A DNA stretch of 43,175 bases, taken from the NCBI RefSeq assembly GCF_001975985.1, contig NZ_MTQF01000006.1, forward strand, positions 340,071-383,245. Direction: 5' to 3'. The notes under the pieces are model-generated. The model saw only the letters and a program-made list of their open reading frames with translations. It searched no databases and was not told the origin of the DNA. This document shows, in pieces, positions 1 through 8,277 of the stretch. Numbering within the stretch: the first letter of the stretch is position 1; each line of letters opens with the position of its first letter. The position numbers were made by a program, and so were the translations under genes. Source of the stretch: [Flexibacter] sp. ATCC 35103 (GTDB lineage: Bacteria > Bacteroidota > Bacteroidia > Flavobacteriales > Flavobacteriaceae).

Positions 1-49
1 ATATTCTACTTTTTTTGTTTTATAAATCATAATTTTGATCTTAAATCTA

Positions 50-523
50 TTACATCATGAAAAATAAAGACTTATAGAAATTATTAAATTGTGCAGAAAT
101 AATATTCGGATTTGGAAAACTATCATTTGATAATTGCAATACAGAATCAGATTTACTATTAAAATAGTGTTTTAATTCTGTCATTAACTCGCTTCTTGTT
201 TTAGAACAATCTAATAGGATTAAACTTTTAATTTCATCTAAAAAAAATAAGCTATCATACAATTGCTTATTAAACAGACATAACAAAACATTCGAACCTT
301 TTTTTTCTAATTTCAAAAACTCCATTAGCTCAAATTTATCATAAATGACAAATATAGAACGATCAAAATGTTCTGATTTGTTTTCGTTTTCAGAATCAGA
401 CATAAATGAATTTTCAAAAAAATCAAATTCAGTCCTGAAGTTTCGTTTAAACATTTTTAAAAAAAATCCTCTATCATCACGCACCAAAATTCTTTCCTTT
501 TTCATTTCTAATTCTTTAAACAT
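50..523 (-). CDS. Atypical receiver-like protein (hypothetical)
   Basis: I do not recognise a named family with certainty. The 157-residue soluble protein has an alternating hydrophobic-strand and helix pattern that resembles a degenerate response-regulator receiver. An acidic pair follows a first strand (ILVRDD, residues 12-17), a strand near 56-61 ends in Asp (FVIYD), and a late helix (ELMTELKHYF) closes the fold. There is no DNA-binding domain and the usual D-x-x-MP and K-P signatures are missing, so phosphorylation is doubtful. A start at the second Met (MKKERI, ATG at 505) is a reasonable alternative because it sits directly before the first strand. It lies downstream of an operator-containing promoter at 605-669, which suggests co-regulation with the surface-protein genes of this window. 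Role unknown; a sensory adaptor is only a guess. Confidence 0.6.
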   Translation of the reverse strand: MFKELEMKKERILVRDDRGFFLKMFKRNFRTEFDFFENSFMSDSENENKSEHFDRSIFVIYDKFELMEFLKLEKKGSNVLLCLFNKQLYDSLFFLDEIKSLILLDCSKTRSELMTELKHYFNSKSDSVLQLSNDSFPNPNIISAQFNNFYKSLFFMM

Positions 524-604
524 TTCAAATTAAATAATTTACTGTTTTTTATAAGTCATAAAGAGATTATCATTAATACAAATCAGAATCTTTAAACATC
601 TTTG

Positions 605-669
605 CAAAGATAATCTGAGTTAAATCACACAAAGTGATACAATACGTTATAAAAAGAATAGAATAAGGT
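605..669 (-). promoter_or_regulatory. Promoter with paired half-site operator (copy Z)
   Basis: On the minus strand a TATCTTTG -7 box lies at 612-605. Upstream are two half-sites, read on the plus strand as ACGTT (644-648) and AAGGT (665-669), 21 bp apart. The gap from box end to proximal half-site start is 32 bp. The GAATAGAATAAG text inside matches copy D at 18.8 kb closely. It would drive the receiver-like gene that starts at 523. Confidence 0.55.
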
Positions 670-687
670 TTTTTTGAGGTAATGCTT

Positions 688-1230
688 TTAGATCTTAGTA
701 ACATGTGTTACATTATTTTCTACAAAATCAACTAATTCGTGAATATTTCTACCATCATTAGTTTTGTTAGAAATTGAAATAATATAGCCATTTCGATCTC
801 TGACATATAAAAAGAAAAAGTCTTTCGTGAGAATTGCATTTTCTATTTGACTCCATTTATAAACAAATTCTCCCAAAGGTGAATGGACAAAAATATTAGA
901 GTTGGTAAAATTAAATTTATACTTTTTACTAAACCTATTATATTTTAAAAGCTTTTTACTAAACTGAAAAATGGTTTTACTTATCGGCTTTACAAAAGAA
1001 TACTGGAATAAAAAAAACAATATAATGAGGATAAGATTGCGTACCAGCCAATTTATTACATCGGTATCATTATCTAAATTTAAAAAATCGAAGAATATCG
1101 CGAAGAATAAAACAATTCCAAGGAATACGGTTACCTTTTCTTTATAGAGGCTCTTGAAATACATCTTATTAAGTTTGTGTATTTCACCTATATTTAATTC
1201 AAACTCTAAGAAAAAGCCGGAAGTATTCAT
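688..1230 (-). CDS. YcxB-like membrane protein
   Basis: A 180-residue protein with two adjacent hydrophobic segments (about residues 33-50 and 63-82), followed by a cytoplasmic-looking beta-rich C-terminal part containing a W-S-Q-I-E motif and a F-x-x-Y-V-R-D pattern. This layout fits the YcxB-like family, small membrane proteins of unknown function with a PH-like C-terminal fold. The N-terminal stretch before the first membrane segment (G-E-I-H-K-L-N) is also typical. It is transcribed away from the histidine kinase. A promoter with the shared operator architecture lies about 95 bp upstream (1325-1389), so it may belong to the same regulon as the surface proteins. No catalytic residues are visible. 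Confidence 0.65.
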   Translation of the reverse strand: MNTSGFFLEFELNIGEIHKLNKMYFKSLYKEKVTVFLGIVLFFAIFFDFLNLDNDTDVINWLVRNLILIILFFLFQYSFVKPISKTIFQFSKKLLKYNRFSKKYKFNFTNSNIFVHSPLGEFVYKWSQIENAILTKDFFFLYVRDRNGYIISISNKTNDGRNIHELVDFVENNVTHVTKI

Positions 1231-1324
1231 GTTTTTTTGGAAGGCATTAAAAATTTGTGGATATTTTTTTTGATCTATAGCGTTATTATTTCTGTTCCGG
1301 AAATATTCAACTCTAAAACAATGA

Positions 1325-1389
1325 CAAAACTACCCTATAATCAATTCTTAATAATGCCTTATTAAGTTATAATAATATCAAAATAAGAC
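1325..1389 (-). promoter_or_regulatory. Promoter with paired half-site operator (copy A)
   Basis: The minus-strand -7 box TAGTTTTG lies at 1332-1325. AAGTT (1364-1368) and AAGAC (1385-1389) half-sites on the plus strand are exactly 21 bp apart, and the proximal one starts 32 bp from the box end. A CC pair (1357-1358) precedes AAGTT as in copies B, D and F. It is oriented toward the YcxB-like gene. Confidence 0.6.
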
Positions 1390-1589
1390 TTTTAACAAGG
1401 TCTTAAAAAGTTATTTATTAAACTGAACAACTACAAGTAAAACTGCAGATAAATTTTAAAGCAGCATTATTATTTACTTCTTCTTAAAAAACAGTTTCAC
1501 AAAAAAATATTTGAAACCAAAGCAAATATTAATTCTTACAATAATTACAGATATTTATAGCTCAAAAATAAATAGAAAATAACCTAAAT

Positions 1590-1615
1590 AAGACATTATA
1601 ATATCATAATAAGAC
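1590..1615. promoter_or_regulatory. Operator half-site pair without a -7 box (copy B)
   Basis: Two perfect AAGAC half-sites (1590-1594 and 1611-1615) are 21 bp apart within ATAAGAC direct repeats, with CC seven bases before the first. The match to copy A includes the central ATATCA. No CAAAnnTA box lies at the 31-bp distance, so this may be an auxiliary upstream site for copy A, 226 bp away, or a site affecting the kinase gene at 1743. The rest of 1231-1742 is AT-rich with no gene. Confidence 0.45.
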
Positions 1616-1695
1616 TTTAAAATAGACTCTATTTAGTTTGTTTTCAAATAGTTAAATAAACATACAAATAATATTCTTAAGTAGAATATTTAAAT

Positions 1696-1703
1696 TACTT
1701 TTG
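1696..1703 (+). promoter_or_regulatory. Candidate -7 box of the kinase/regulator operon
   Basis: TACTTTTG matches the Bacteroidota -7 consensus TAnnTTTG and lies 40 bases before the kinase ATG. No clear TTTG -33 element is at the usual spacing, so this is a moderate call. Confidence 0.4.
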
Positions 1704-1742
1704 AATTCAATTTAAAATCATTATAAATAATTTCCTACAAAA

Positions 1743-2834
1743 ATGAATTTAGTTCCTACAGAAATTAAACTTAAAGAAAGAGTTAAGGAATTAACCTGTC
1801 TATATGAAATATCAAAAACAATATCCAGATCAAATTGTATAGAAAAAGAAGTTTTAGAAAAAATAATTATAAGTACCAAAAAAGCGTGGAGGTACAATAA
1901 AAAAGCTTCCGTAGAAATACAAGTCCCGGATTGCTCTTTATGGATATCAAAACCCGATCAACAAACTGTTTTCCAAATTAGTAACATAATTGTTTCTAAA
2001 ACTATTGTTGGCTTCATTAAAGTACATTATCCTGAAAATGCTTATAATAGCAATGACTTTTTAAGGGAAGAACAAACATTATTAGATACCATTGCTTTTG
2101 AAATTGGCAATTATATCGAAAAGTTTGAAAATCTTGAAAAAAAACAACTTCTGATGCGAACTGTAGAAAGAATCGACAGGTTATCAAGTCTGGGAGAAAT
2201 GACTGCAGGGATAGCACATGAACTCAATACTCCACTAGGAAATATATTAGGATATGCTGAATTAATTAAGAGCAATAATACAGATTCTGAAATTAACGAT
2301 GATATTTCTACTGTTATAAGTTCTGTTATTTATGCTCGTGAAATCGTAAAAAAGCTAATGTATTTTTCTCGTGAAATGCCTCAGCAATTAGAATCTCAGG
2401 AAATTAAACCAATCGTAAATTTTGTTTTATCATTTCTTAAGCAAAACTTTCAGGCTAAAAAAATCAAAAGCGAACTGATATTTAAAAATGACAGTATTAT
2501 TGCAAGAGTTGATTCTGTACAGCTTACCCAGGTATTTTTTAATATCATCATAAATGCCATACATGCTTCTCCTGATGAAAGTACAATAAAAATAACGATC
2601 GAAAATGATGCAAAAAATCTATCTGTAAAAGTTGCAGATCAGGGAACAGGAATTCCTGATGCAATTAAACAAAAGGTATTTGAACCATTTTTTACAACCA
2701 AACCAAATAAAGACAGCTGCGGGCTTGGACTTAGCGTAGTTCATGGAATTGTTAAAAACCATAACGGAGAAATAAACCTGCTAGACAACACACCAAACGG
2801 AACCATTTTTATAATAAAAATTCCCTTAAATTAA
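1743..2834 (+). CDS. Soluble sensor histidine kinase
   Basis: Two-component sensor kinase of 363 residues that should autophosphorylate on His159 and pass phosphate to the adjacent NtrC-type regulator. Residues about 10-130 form an N-terminal GAF-like sensory region. A coiled linker (130-148) leads to the HisKA dimerisation helix with the H box (IAHELNTPL, His159). The ATPase domain has an N box (NIIINAIHAS, 267-276), G1 (DQGTG, 299-303), F box (FEPFF) and G2 (GLGLS). There is no signal peptide or membrane segment, so the signal is probably cytoplasmic. The ATG gives the full HK and is preceded by an A-rich stretch. The stop is 5 bases from the next ATG, so the pair is surely cotranscribed. 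The input signal is unknown; NtrB-like or redox/nitrogen sensing cannot be separated from sequence alone. Confidence 0.93.
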   Translation: MNLVPTEIKLKERVKELTCLYEISKTISRSNCIEKEVLEKIIISTKKAWRYNKKASVEIQVPDCSLWISKPDQQTVFQISNIIVSKTIVGFIKVHYPENAYNSNDFLREEQTLLDTIAFEIGNYIEKFENLEKKQLLMRTVERIDRLSSLGEMTAGIAHELNTPLGNILGYAELIKSNNTDSEINDDISTVISSVIYAREIVKKLMYFSREMPQQLESQEIKPIVNFVLSFLKQNFQAKKIKSELIFKNDSIIARVDSVQLTQVFFNIIINAIHASPDESTIKITIENDAKNLSVKVADQGTGIPDAIKQKVFEPFFTTKPNKDSCGLGLSVVHGIVKNHNGEINLLDNTPNGTIFIIKIPLN

Positions 2835-2839
2835 ATAAA

Positions 2840-4165
2840 ATGAGTCTAATAAAACAAAAAATATTAATTGTAGATGATAATTACGACATGCTCAATTTAA
2901 TTCAGCGTCACTTAAAATCATTTAATTACCATTCCTATCGTGCATCTTCTGTAAATGAAGCTATTGATGTACTAAAATATACTGATATTGATTTATTGAT
3001 TACAGATCTTAATATGCCTGAGATTAATGGCATTGAATTGTTAAAATATGCGGAAGAACATTATCCTTTAATTCCAAAATTAGTGGTTACAGGAATTAAT
3101 TCTGTTGATAATGCCGTTACAGCATTAAAATCAGGAGCTTTAGAATATTTACACAAACCATTTACCAGCAATGAACTTGAAAAAGCAATTGATGCATTAT
3201 TGGCAAAAACCAATTTAAGGCATTTAATAACTACTGTTGATTCCTTAATCCATAACAACGATTATCTGGGCATTGTAGGTAGTTCTAAACAGTTAAAAAA
3301 GGTATTAGAGATAATTGAACGTGTAAAAGATAATAAAGTAAATGTATTAATAGAAGGCGAAAGCGGAACCGGAAAAGAACTCGTAGCCAAAGCAATTCAT
3401 TATAAAGGATCTTTTGCCAATATGCCTTTTATCTCTGTAAATTGTGGTGCGATGCCAGAGAATTTAGTCGAATCTGAACTTTTTGGATATGTAAAAGGAG
3501 CTTTTACGGGTGCTTTAGAATCTAAAATAGGATTTTTTCAGGCAGCATCAGGAGGAACCATTTTTTTAGATGAAATTGGTACTGCATCATTAGCCGTTCA
3601 AACCAGATTGCTACGGGTTTTGCAAGAAAAAGAAATAACAAAAATTGGTTCCCGAAATGCCGAAAAAATAAATGTGAGGATTATATGTGCCACCAATTGC
3701 GATTTGCAGCAAATGGTCCTTGAAGGTACGTTCAGAGAAGATTTGTACTATCGAATAAATGTTGTCAATATAAAAACAACTCCTTTAAGAGATAAAAAAG
3801 AAGATCTGGTATTATTGATAAACAATTTTATAAAAAAATATTCTATTGAATATAACAAGCCTTCTATAACTATAGATGAAAAGGTGATCGAAATATTATT
3901 AAGGTATTCGTGGCCCGGAAATGTCAGGGAACTTGAAAACATTATTCAACGCATGATTATAATGTGCGATGATGTTATCAATATTCAACATGTGCCTGAT
4001 GCACTAAAATATCATGTACCAGAAGAAAAAATTCTTTTTAAATCTTTAAAAGAGTATGAAAAAGAACAAATTATAAAAGTACTGACTGCTGTAAGTAATA
4101 ATAAAACACAAGCAGCCAAAATTCTGCAAATAGATCGTAAGACCCTTAATCATAAATTATCTTAA
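2840..4165 (+). CDS. NtrC-family sigma-54-dependent response regulator
   Basis: A 441-residue transcriptional activator with the classic three parts. The receiver (5-125) has the acidic pair D12/D13, phospho-acceptor D56, T84 and K106. The AAA+ domain (about 145-375) has Walker A GESGTGKE (173-180), the sigma-54-contacting GAFTGA loop (220-225), Walker B GGTIFLDE (238-245) and the R-finger region FREDLYYRINV. A Fis-type helix-turn-helix ends the protein (about 416-441, NKTQAAKILQIDRKTL). The protein stops almost directly after the recognition helix, slightly short but complete. It is the partner of the kinase upstream. A sigma-54 promoter match 130 bp downstream of its stop makes the Rnk-like/AraC genes likely targets. 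With GAFTGA intact it should open sigma-54 holoenzyme promoters by ATP hydrolysis. Confidence 0.95.
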   Translation: MSLIKQKILIVDDNYDMLNLIQRHLKSFNYHSYRASSVNEAIDVLKYTDIDLLITDLNMPEINGIELLKYAEEHYPLIPKLVVTGINSVDNAVTALKSGALEYLHKPFTSNELEKAIDALLAKTNLRHLITTVDSLIHNNDYLGIVGSSKQLKKVLEIIERVKDNKVNVLIEGESGTGKELVAKAIHYKGSFANMPFISVNCGAMPENLVESELFGYVKGAFTGALESKIGFFQAASGGTIFLDEIGTASLAVQTRLLRVLQEKEITKIGSRNAEKINVRIICATNCDLQQMVLEGTFREDLYYRINVVNIKTTPLRDKKEDLVLLINNFIKKYSIEYNKPSITIDEKVIEILLRYSWPGNVRELENIIQRMIIMCDDVINIQHVPDALKYHVPEEKILFKSLKEYEKEQIIKVLTAVSNNKTQAAKILQIDRKTLNHKLS

Positions 4166-4291
4166 AGAAAGACAGAACAGCGTAATTCTTACTCATTAGG
4201 AATTATATTCCCCGGGCATAAATAATCAGAATAAAATGTATCGAAACTTAATCGAATGAATCCTAATTAGTTAATTCTAAAGGAATCAATC

Positions 4292-4307
4292 AGGCATGTC
4301 TTTTGCC
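4292..4307 (+). promoter_or_regulatory. Candidate sigma-54 (-24/-12) promoter
   Basis: AGGCATG-N4-TTGCC keeps the invariant GG-N10-GC geometry of sigma-54 promoters (GG at 4293-4294, GC at 4305-4306) and differs from TGGCACG by two bases. It lies about 90 bp before the Rnk-like start and directly after a sigma-54 activator gene. ATTAGGA at 4195-4201 and its complement TCCTAAT at 4261-4267 could be enhancer half-sites. Nothing else is seen in 4166-4394. Confidence 0.5.
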
Positions 4308-4394
4308 TAATGGGATAGTTATAAAATTGCTCATCGCTAAATAATTTAATGGTATTAGGACTAATTTTTTAAAATGCTTAAAAAGTAAATTATT

Positions 4395-4778
4395 ATGAAA
4401 CATAATGAACTTATTATAGAAGAAAATGAATTTGAATTATTGAAAAAAATAATCAATTCTCCACAAAAGAAAACGGATAACGTATATAAACAGTCCGTCA
4501 GGCGACTGGAAAACGAACTTAAATCAGCCAAAATTCTTAAAAACGAAGAAATGCCAGCTGATATTGTTCGAATCAATTCGAGTATAACAGTAAAAATAGA
4601 ACCTAATTTAATTCGGGATTTTAAAATTGTATTTCCTGAAAAAAGTAATATCACTCAAAACAAATTATCAATATTATCTCCCATGGCATTAGCCTTATAT
4701 GGCTATTCTGTCAATGATGAAATATCATGGCAATTTCCGTCAGGAATAAATAAAATAAAAATTTTAAAAGTACAATAA
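4395..4778 (+). CDS. Rnk/GreA-C-terminal-like regulator
   Basis: A 127-residue protein of the GreA/GreB C-terminal family, most like Rnk (regulator of nucleoside diphosphate kinase). It starts with a short helical part and E-x-E-L-K-x-A-K-I, followed by the conserved EEMPADIVRINS stretch (about 52-63), which in Rnk is the D-V-V-x-M-N-S motif. A beta-rich FKBP-like half follows, with K-L-S-I-L-S-P-M-A-L-A-L-Y-G and W-x-F-P-S-G near the end. These proteins bind RNA polymerase near the secondary channel. The long GreA coiled coil is absent, so transcript-cleavage activity is unlikely. It lies downstream of a candidate sigma-54 promoter and 49 bp before an AraC-type gene, so it may be the first gene of that unit. 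Confidence 0.8.
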   Translation: MKHNELIIEENEFELLKKIINSPQKKTDNVYKQSVRRLENELKSAKILKNEEMPADIVRINSSITVKIEPNLIRDFKIVFPEKSNITQNKLSILSPMALALYGYSVNDEISWQFPSGINKIKILKVQ

Positions 4779-4827
4779 CAACTACCAATACATCCAAAAT
4801 AATAAATACCGCAAAACTGCTATAACC

Positions 4828-5808
4828 GTGAAAATAATAGAACACTCGTATGGTGCTGATTTGGATTGGGTAAAACCCTTTGCGAATAAACTTGGAGGAA
4901 AAGTAAAAGGTAATTTTATAATAGTACCTGAAGATACATTTACGGGCACAAGATACTTCCTTGATTGCGGAGAAGATATTGTTGCCTATTATGTTGATGT
5001 CATGAATAACAAAGACATTCATTTAATTCAGAAAAACACAAAAAAAGATTTTATTGGAATATACTACAATATTACCGAAGGTGATGTCAAATACTCCAGT
5101 GACAGCTTTGCCCTGAATGTGGGGAGATGGAAATATAATTTATTAGTTATTGACAGTTCACTGGATACAAATTATAAAATTAAAGCCGGAAGCAGATCAC
5201 ATGCCTTTTGCATTTTTATAAAAAAAACCCGAATGGCATATTTTGCCAAAAAGAACAATATTAATTTTAAAAATATAAACAAAATTACTAATTCTTCAAA
5301 AAATACGATTATTCGGTTTGACAGAATGAGTGATGAAAGTTATCACCTGATAGAGGAGCTGCAAAGATTTAAACCCGGAGGTCCTGTATACGATTTAAAC
5401 ATTCGAGGAACAGTTCATTTATTGCTTTCTAATTTTTTCAAAAAGATGTCTGCAACAAGGATTATAATACAAACTGTAAATAAATTAGATCTGGAGAGGA
5501 TAATAGAAACTCAAATGTTTTTAATTAATAATATTGAAGAATCTTTTCCGTCTATAGAAACAATGGCTTTAAAAGCAAATATGTCGGAATCTAAATTCAA
5601 AAATTTGTTTAAAAAAATAACTGGAAAAACACCAAATACTTTTTTTATGGAGAATAAACTGCTTGAAGCTAAAAAGCTTCTTGAAGAAAATCAATTATCA
5701 GTATCTCAGATCTCAGATAAACTAAGCTTTACAAACAACTCATATTTTGCTTCAAAATTTAAAGCCCATTTTGGATTATCACCAAAAATGTTTGCAAATC
5801 AATTATAA
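4828..5808 (+). CDS. AraC-type transcriptional regulator, paralogue 1 (GTG start)
   Basis: A 326-residue regulator with a C-terminal double helix-turn-helix (about 238-326: SIETMALKANMSESKFKNLF, then SVSQISDKLSFTNNSYFASK and the HFGLSPKMF end). The N-terminal half is unassigned and beta-rich, and probably binds a small molecule. The GTG start is supported by alignment with the next gene: both begin M-K-x-I-E-H-S-Y-G and have the same length. It is one of three tandem paralogues, spaced 49 bp after the Rnk-like gene. The first two share most of their residues, especially R-F-D-R-M-S and the HTH, so duplication is recent. Targets are unknown; the direct-repeat operators elsewhere in the window are a possibility that cannot be tested here. 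Confidence 0.88.
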   Translation: MKIIEHSYGADLDWVKPFANKLGGKVKGNFIIVPEDTFTGTRYFLDCGEDIVAYYVDVMNNKDIHLIQKNTKKDFIGIYYNITEGDVKYSSDSFALNVGRWKYNLLVIDSSLDTNYKIKAGSRSHAFCIFIKKTRMAYFAKKNNINFKNINKITNSSKNTIIRFDRMSDESYHLIEELQRFKPGGPVYDLNIRGTVHLLLSNFFKKMSATRIIIQTVNKLDLERIIETQMFLINNIEESFPSIETMALKANMSESKFKNLFKKITGKTPNTFFMENKLLEAKKLLEENQLSVSQISDKLSFTNNSYFASKFKAHFGLSPKMFANQL

Positions 5809-5972
5809 AAAAACGCCTATGTAAAACAAAAAAAAATCGCTGATAGCGCAAGAAGTTCTTAACATTTTGAAAATTTAGAAAATAAAAATCTGTTAAAAAA
5901 AAAGTAAAAACAACTTATAATCAATATTTTAACAAAAAAAATTTAACTTTATACGACCAAAAACAAAATATC

Positions 5973-6953
5973 TTGAAAACAATTGAACATTCCTACGGAA
6001 CGAATTTAGATTGGGTAGAGCCACTTGCAAAACAATTGGAAGGAAAAGTTGAAAATAATTTTATAGTTGTACCAGAAGACAAATATCCCGGAACCAGGTA
6101 TGTTCTGGATTGCGGAGACGGTATTGTAGCGTATTATGTTGATGTACACAACGAAATAGAACATCAATTAATTCAAAAAAATAAGACTAATGATTTTGTA
6201 TGTCTTTACTACAATTTAACCGAAGGAAAAGCAAAATATACATACAATAATGTTGTCCAGGATTTAGGCCGATGGCAATACAATCTAATTGTTATGGATA
6301 GCTCGCTTGATACAAATTATCTGGTAGAACCTAATAGCAAAACTTTTGTTCTTTGCATATTTATTGATAAAAAAGTAATTGAACAATTTGCAAAAAAAAA
6401 TAATATCAATTTTCGGGATATTGATAAAATAACAGATTCATCAAAAAATACGATTATACGTTTTGACCGTATGAGCAATGAGAGTTTTCATATATTGGCT
6501 GATTTACGTAAACTGAAAGTAGGTGGCCCGGTATTCGATTTAAATCTTAATGGAACCGTGCAATTATTGCTTTCAAATTATTTAAAAAAAATGGCTACCC
6601 ACAGGATTATCCTGCAAACAGTAAATGAGTCTGATGTAGCCAATATTATAGCCAGCCAAATGTTTTTAATCAGTAATATCGAAGGTCATTTTCCAAGTAT
6701 TCAGTTAATGGCCAGAAATGCTACTATGTCTGAATCTAAATTTAAAAATTTGTTTAAAAAAATTACAGGTATTACCCCAAATGTCTTTTTTATGGATAAT
6801 AAATTACTATTGGCAAAAGAACTTCTTGAAGAAAATAAACTGACTATATCACAAGTTTCAGATCGGTTTCATTTTACCAATAACTCTTATTTTGCTTCTA
6901 AATTCAAAGAACATTTTGGACTTTCTCCTAAAGCATTCATTAATCAATTATAA
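5973..6953 (+). CDS. AraC-type transcriptional regulator, paralogue 2 (TTG start)
   Basis: A 326-residue close paralogue of the preceding gene. The TTG start at 5973 is chosen because it restores the same first residues (M-K-T-I-E-H-S-Y-G) and the same total length; no ATG lies near it. The N-terminal domain contains the shared D-C-G-D/E-x-I-V-A-Y-Y-V-D-V core and a T-E-G motif. The C-terminal AraC HTH is at about 238-326 with S-E-S-K-F-K-N-L-F-K-K-I-T-G and N-N-S-Y-F-A-S-K-F-K. The 164-bp gap before it is AT-rich and has no visible terminator, so readthrough from paralogue 1 is possible. As in paralogue 1, a non-ATG start suggests low translation. Effector and targets are unknown. Confidence 0.88.
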   Translation: MKTIEHSYGTNLDWVEPLAKQLEGKVENNFIVVPEDKYPGTRYVLDCGDGIVAYYVDVHNEIEHQLIQKNKTNDFVCLYYNLTEGKAKYTYNNVVQDLGRWQYNLIVMDSSLDTNYLVEPNSKTFVLCIFIDKKVIEQFAKKNNINFRDIDKITDSSKNTIIRFDRMSNESFHILADLRKLKVGGPVFDLNLNGTVQLLLSNYLKKMATHRIILQTVNESDVANIIASQMFLISNIEGHFPSIQLMARNATMSESKFKNLFKKITGITPNVFFMDNKLLLAKELLEENKLTISQVSDRFHFTNNSYFASKFKEHFGLSPKAFINQL

Positions 6954-7026
6954 ACAAATCATTATCATATCAAATAAAATTTATTGATAATGCATCACGT
7001 TCATTAAAAATGAGTACCCAAAAAAT

Positions 7027-8061
7027 ATGAAAAAATTTACACATTTTTATTCTTTGACCCCGGAATGGCAATACCAATTAGCCAAAGAAATGGGTGGAGA
7101 ACTTATTGATAATAAAATAATCGTTCTTCCTGAAAATCTTGGTGAAGGACATTCCTTTTTTACCCAAATAACCCCTGGTATTTCTGCTTTATTTATGGAT
7201 TTTGTTCTTAGTACTCCCATAAAAATGAACAGACTTAAGTCTGATAATGAACTTTATATCTTTCATTTTGATTTAAGTGATCATCCCAGTTTAATAAAAA
7301 TTGACAATATCGATTACAAAATTGGTTCTTCTATTAATTTAGGTTTAGCTGTAATAAGCAATGCTATAGAAAGTTCCTTTAAGCCCGCTATAAACGAAAG
7401 AACTATTGCATTACGCCTGCTTGTAGATAAAAAACTACTTAACGAATTTATAAAAAATCATCCCACAGAAGAATATGCAAAACGTAAAATTAAAATAGAT
7501 AAAAATGTTCCCTATTATTATGATAATATTGATAGTAATAGTTTGCTTTTAATCCAGTCATTAAAGGGTAAATCAGTTTTTGATGTATCTTTTGATCCTT
7601 ATCTTAAAGGAATTTCATTGAAATTATTAGGTAATTTTTTAAATCGTTATACAGATTCAGTTACTGTAAAAAATGAAATTACCGAAGTTGAAACGGAAGC
7701 TATAAATAAAACAAAAACATATCTTTTAGATCATTTATACAATCCATTCCCTTCTGTACCATTTCTATCAAAAATGGCCGGAATGTCACCATCGAAGTAT
7801 AAGATGCTATTTAAAAAAGAGTTCAACAGTACACCTAACAATTTCTTTGTAAAAGAAAAAATGCTTCTGGCAACCAAGCTTTTACAAAGCGGAGATTATA
7901 ATACGTTAACTGAGATAATTTATGAATTAAACTATTCTAAATTAAGCTATTTCTGCACTAAGTATTATGATCTGTTTCATAGAAAACCTTCTGAAGATTT
8001 TGTAAAAAAAAATAGAATAATCAAAAAACCTGAAGTTAATGTAAAATCTATTCCAGTTTAA
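7027..8061 (+). CDS. AraC-type transcriptional regulator, paralogue 3
   Basis: A 344-residue, more diverged third member of the tandem AraC family, starting at ATG. The N-terminus (M-K-K-F-T-H-F-Y-S-L-T-P-E-W) still aligns with paralogues 1 and 2, as does the I-I-V-L-P-E strand. The DNA-binding half (about 240-330) keeps M-S-P-S-K-Y-K-M-L-F-K-K and Y-S-K-L-S-Y-F-C-T-K-Y, but the second HTH is altered (N-Y-S-K-L in place of T-N-N-S). There is a basic 15-residue tail. The gene is 73 bp after paralogue 2 and is followed by a strong terminator, which closes this plus-strand block. Confidence 0.86.
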   Translation: MKKFTHFYSLTPEWQYQLAKEMGGELIDNKIIVLPENLGEGHSFFTQITPGISALFMDFVLSTPIKMNRLKSDNELYIFHFDLSDHPSLIKIDNIDYKIGSSINLGLAVISNAIESSFKPAINERTIALRLLVDKKLLNEFIKNHPTEEYAKRKIKIDKNVPYYYDNIDSNSLLLIQSLKGKSVFDVSFDPYLKGISLKLLGNFLNRYTDSVTVKNEITEVETEAINKTKTYLLDHLYNPFPSVPFLSKMAGMSPSKYKMLFKKEFNSTPNNFFVKEKMLLATKLLQSGDYNTLTEIIYELNYSKLSYFCTKYYDLFHRKPSEDFVKKNRIIKKPEVNVKSIPV

Positions 8062-8066
8062 AAAAA

Positions 8067-8099
8067 ATACCCTGTATTAAAACTACAGGGTATTTTTTT
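8067..8099 (+). terminator. Rho-independent terminator after the AraC cluster
   Basis: A ten-base-pair stem, ATACCCTGTA (8067-8076) with TACAGGGTAT (8084-8093), a 7-nt loop and a run of T. It starts 6 bases after the stop of the third AraC gene. Confidence 0.85.
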
Positions 8100-8218
8100 G
8101 AGAAAACTAATTTCTTTTAAGAATTTGTATACTATTATTTTAGTAAATAAATACTCTTATTATGTTTTGAATTATAAAATCTGCAATAGCTTACAGATTC
8201 AAATTTATGATCAATAAA

Positions 8219-8250
8219 AAAACGGGATATCTTTTCAGATATCCCGTTTT
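8219..8250 (-). terminator. Bidirectional terminator after the OmpA-family gene
   Basis: A perfect 13-bp stem, AAAACGGGATATC (8219-8231) with GATATCCCGTTTT (8238-8250), and a 6-nt loop, flanked by A and T runs. It ends the minus-strand T9SS triad and can stop transcription from either side. Confidence 0.82.
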
Positions 8251-8277
8251 AAATTTGAATTAATAATCAATTAATAT

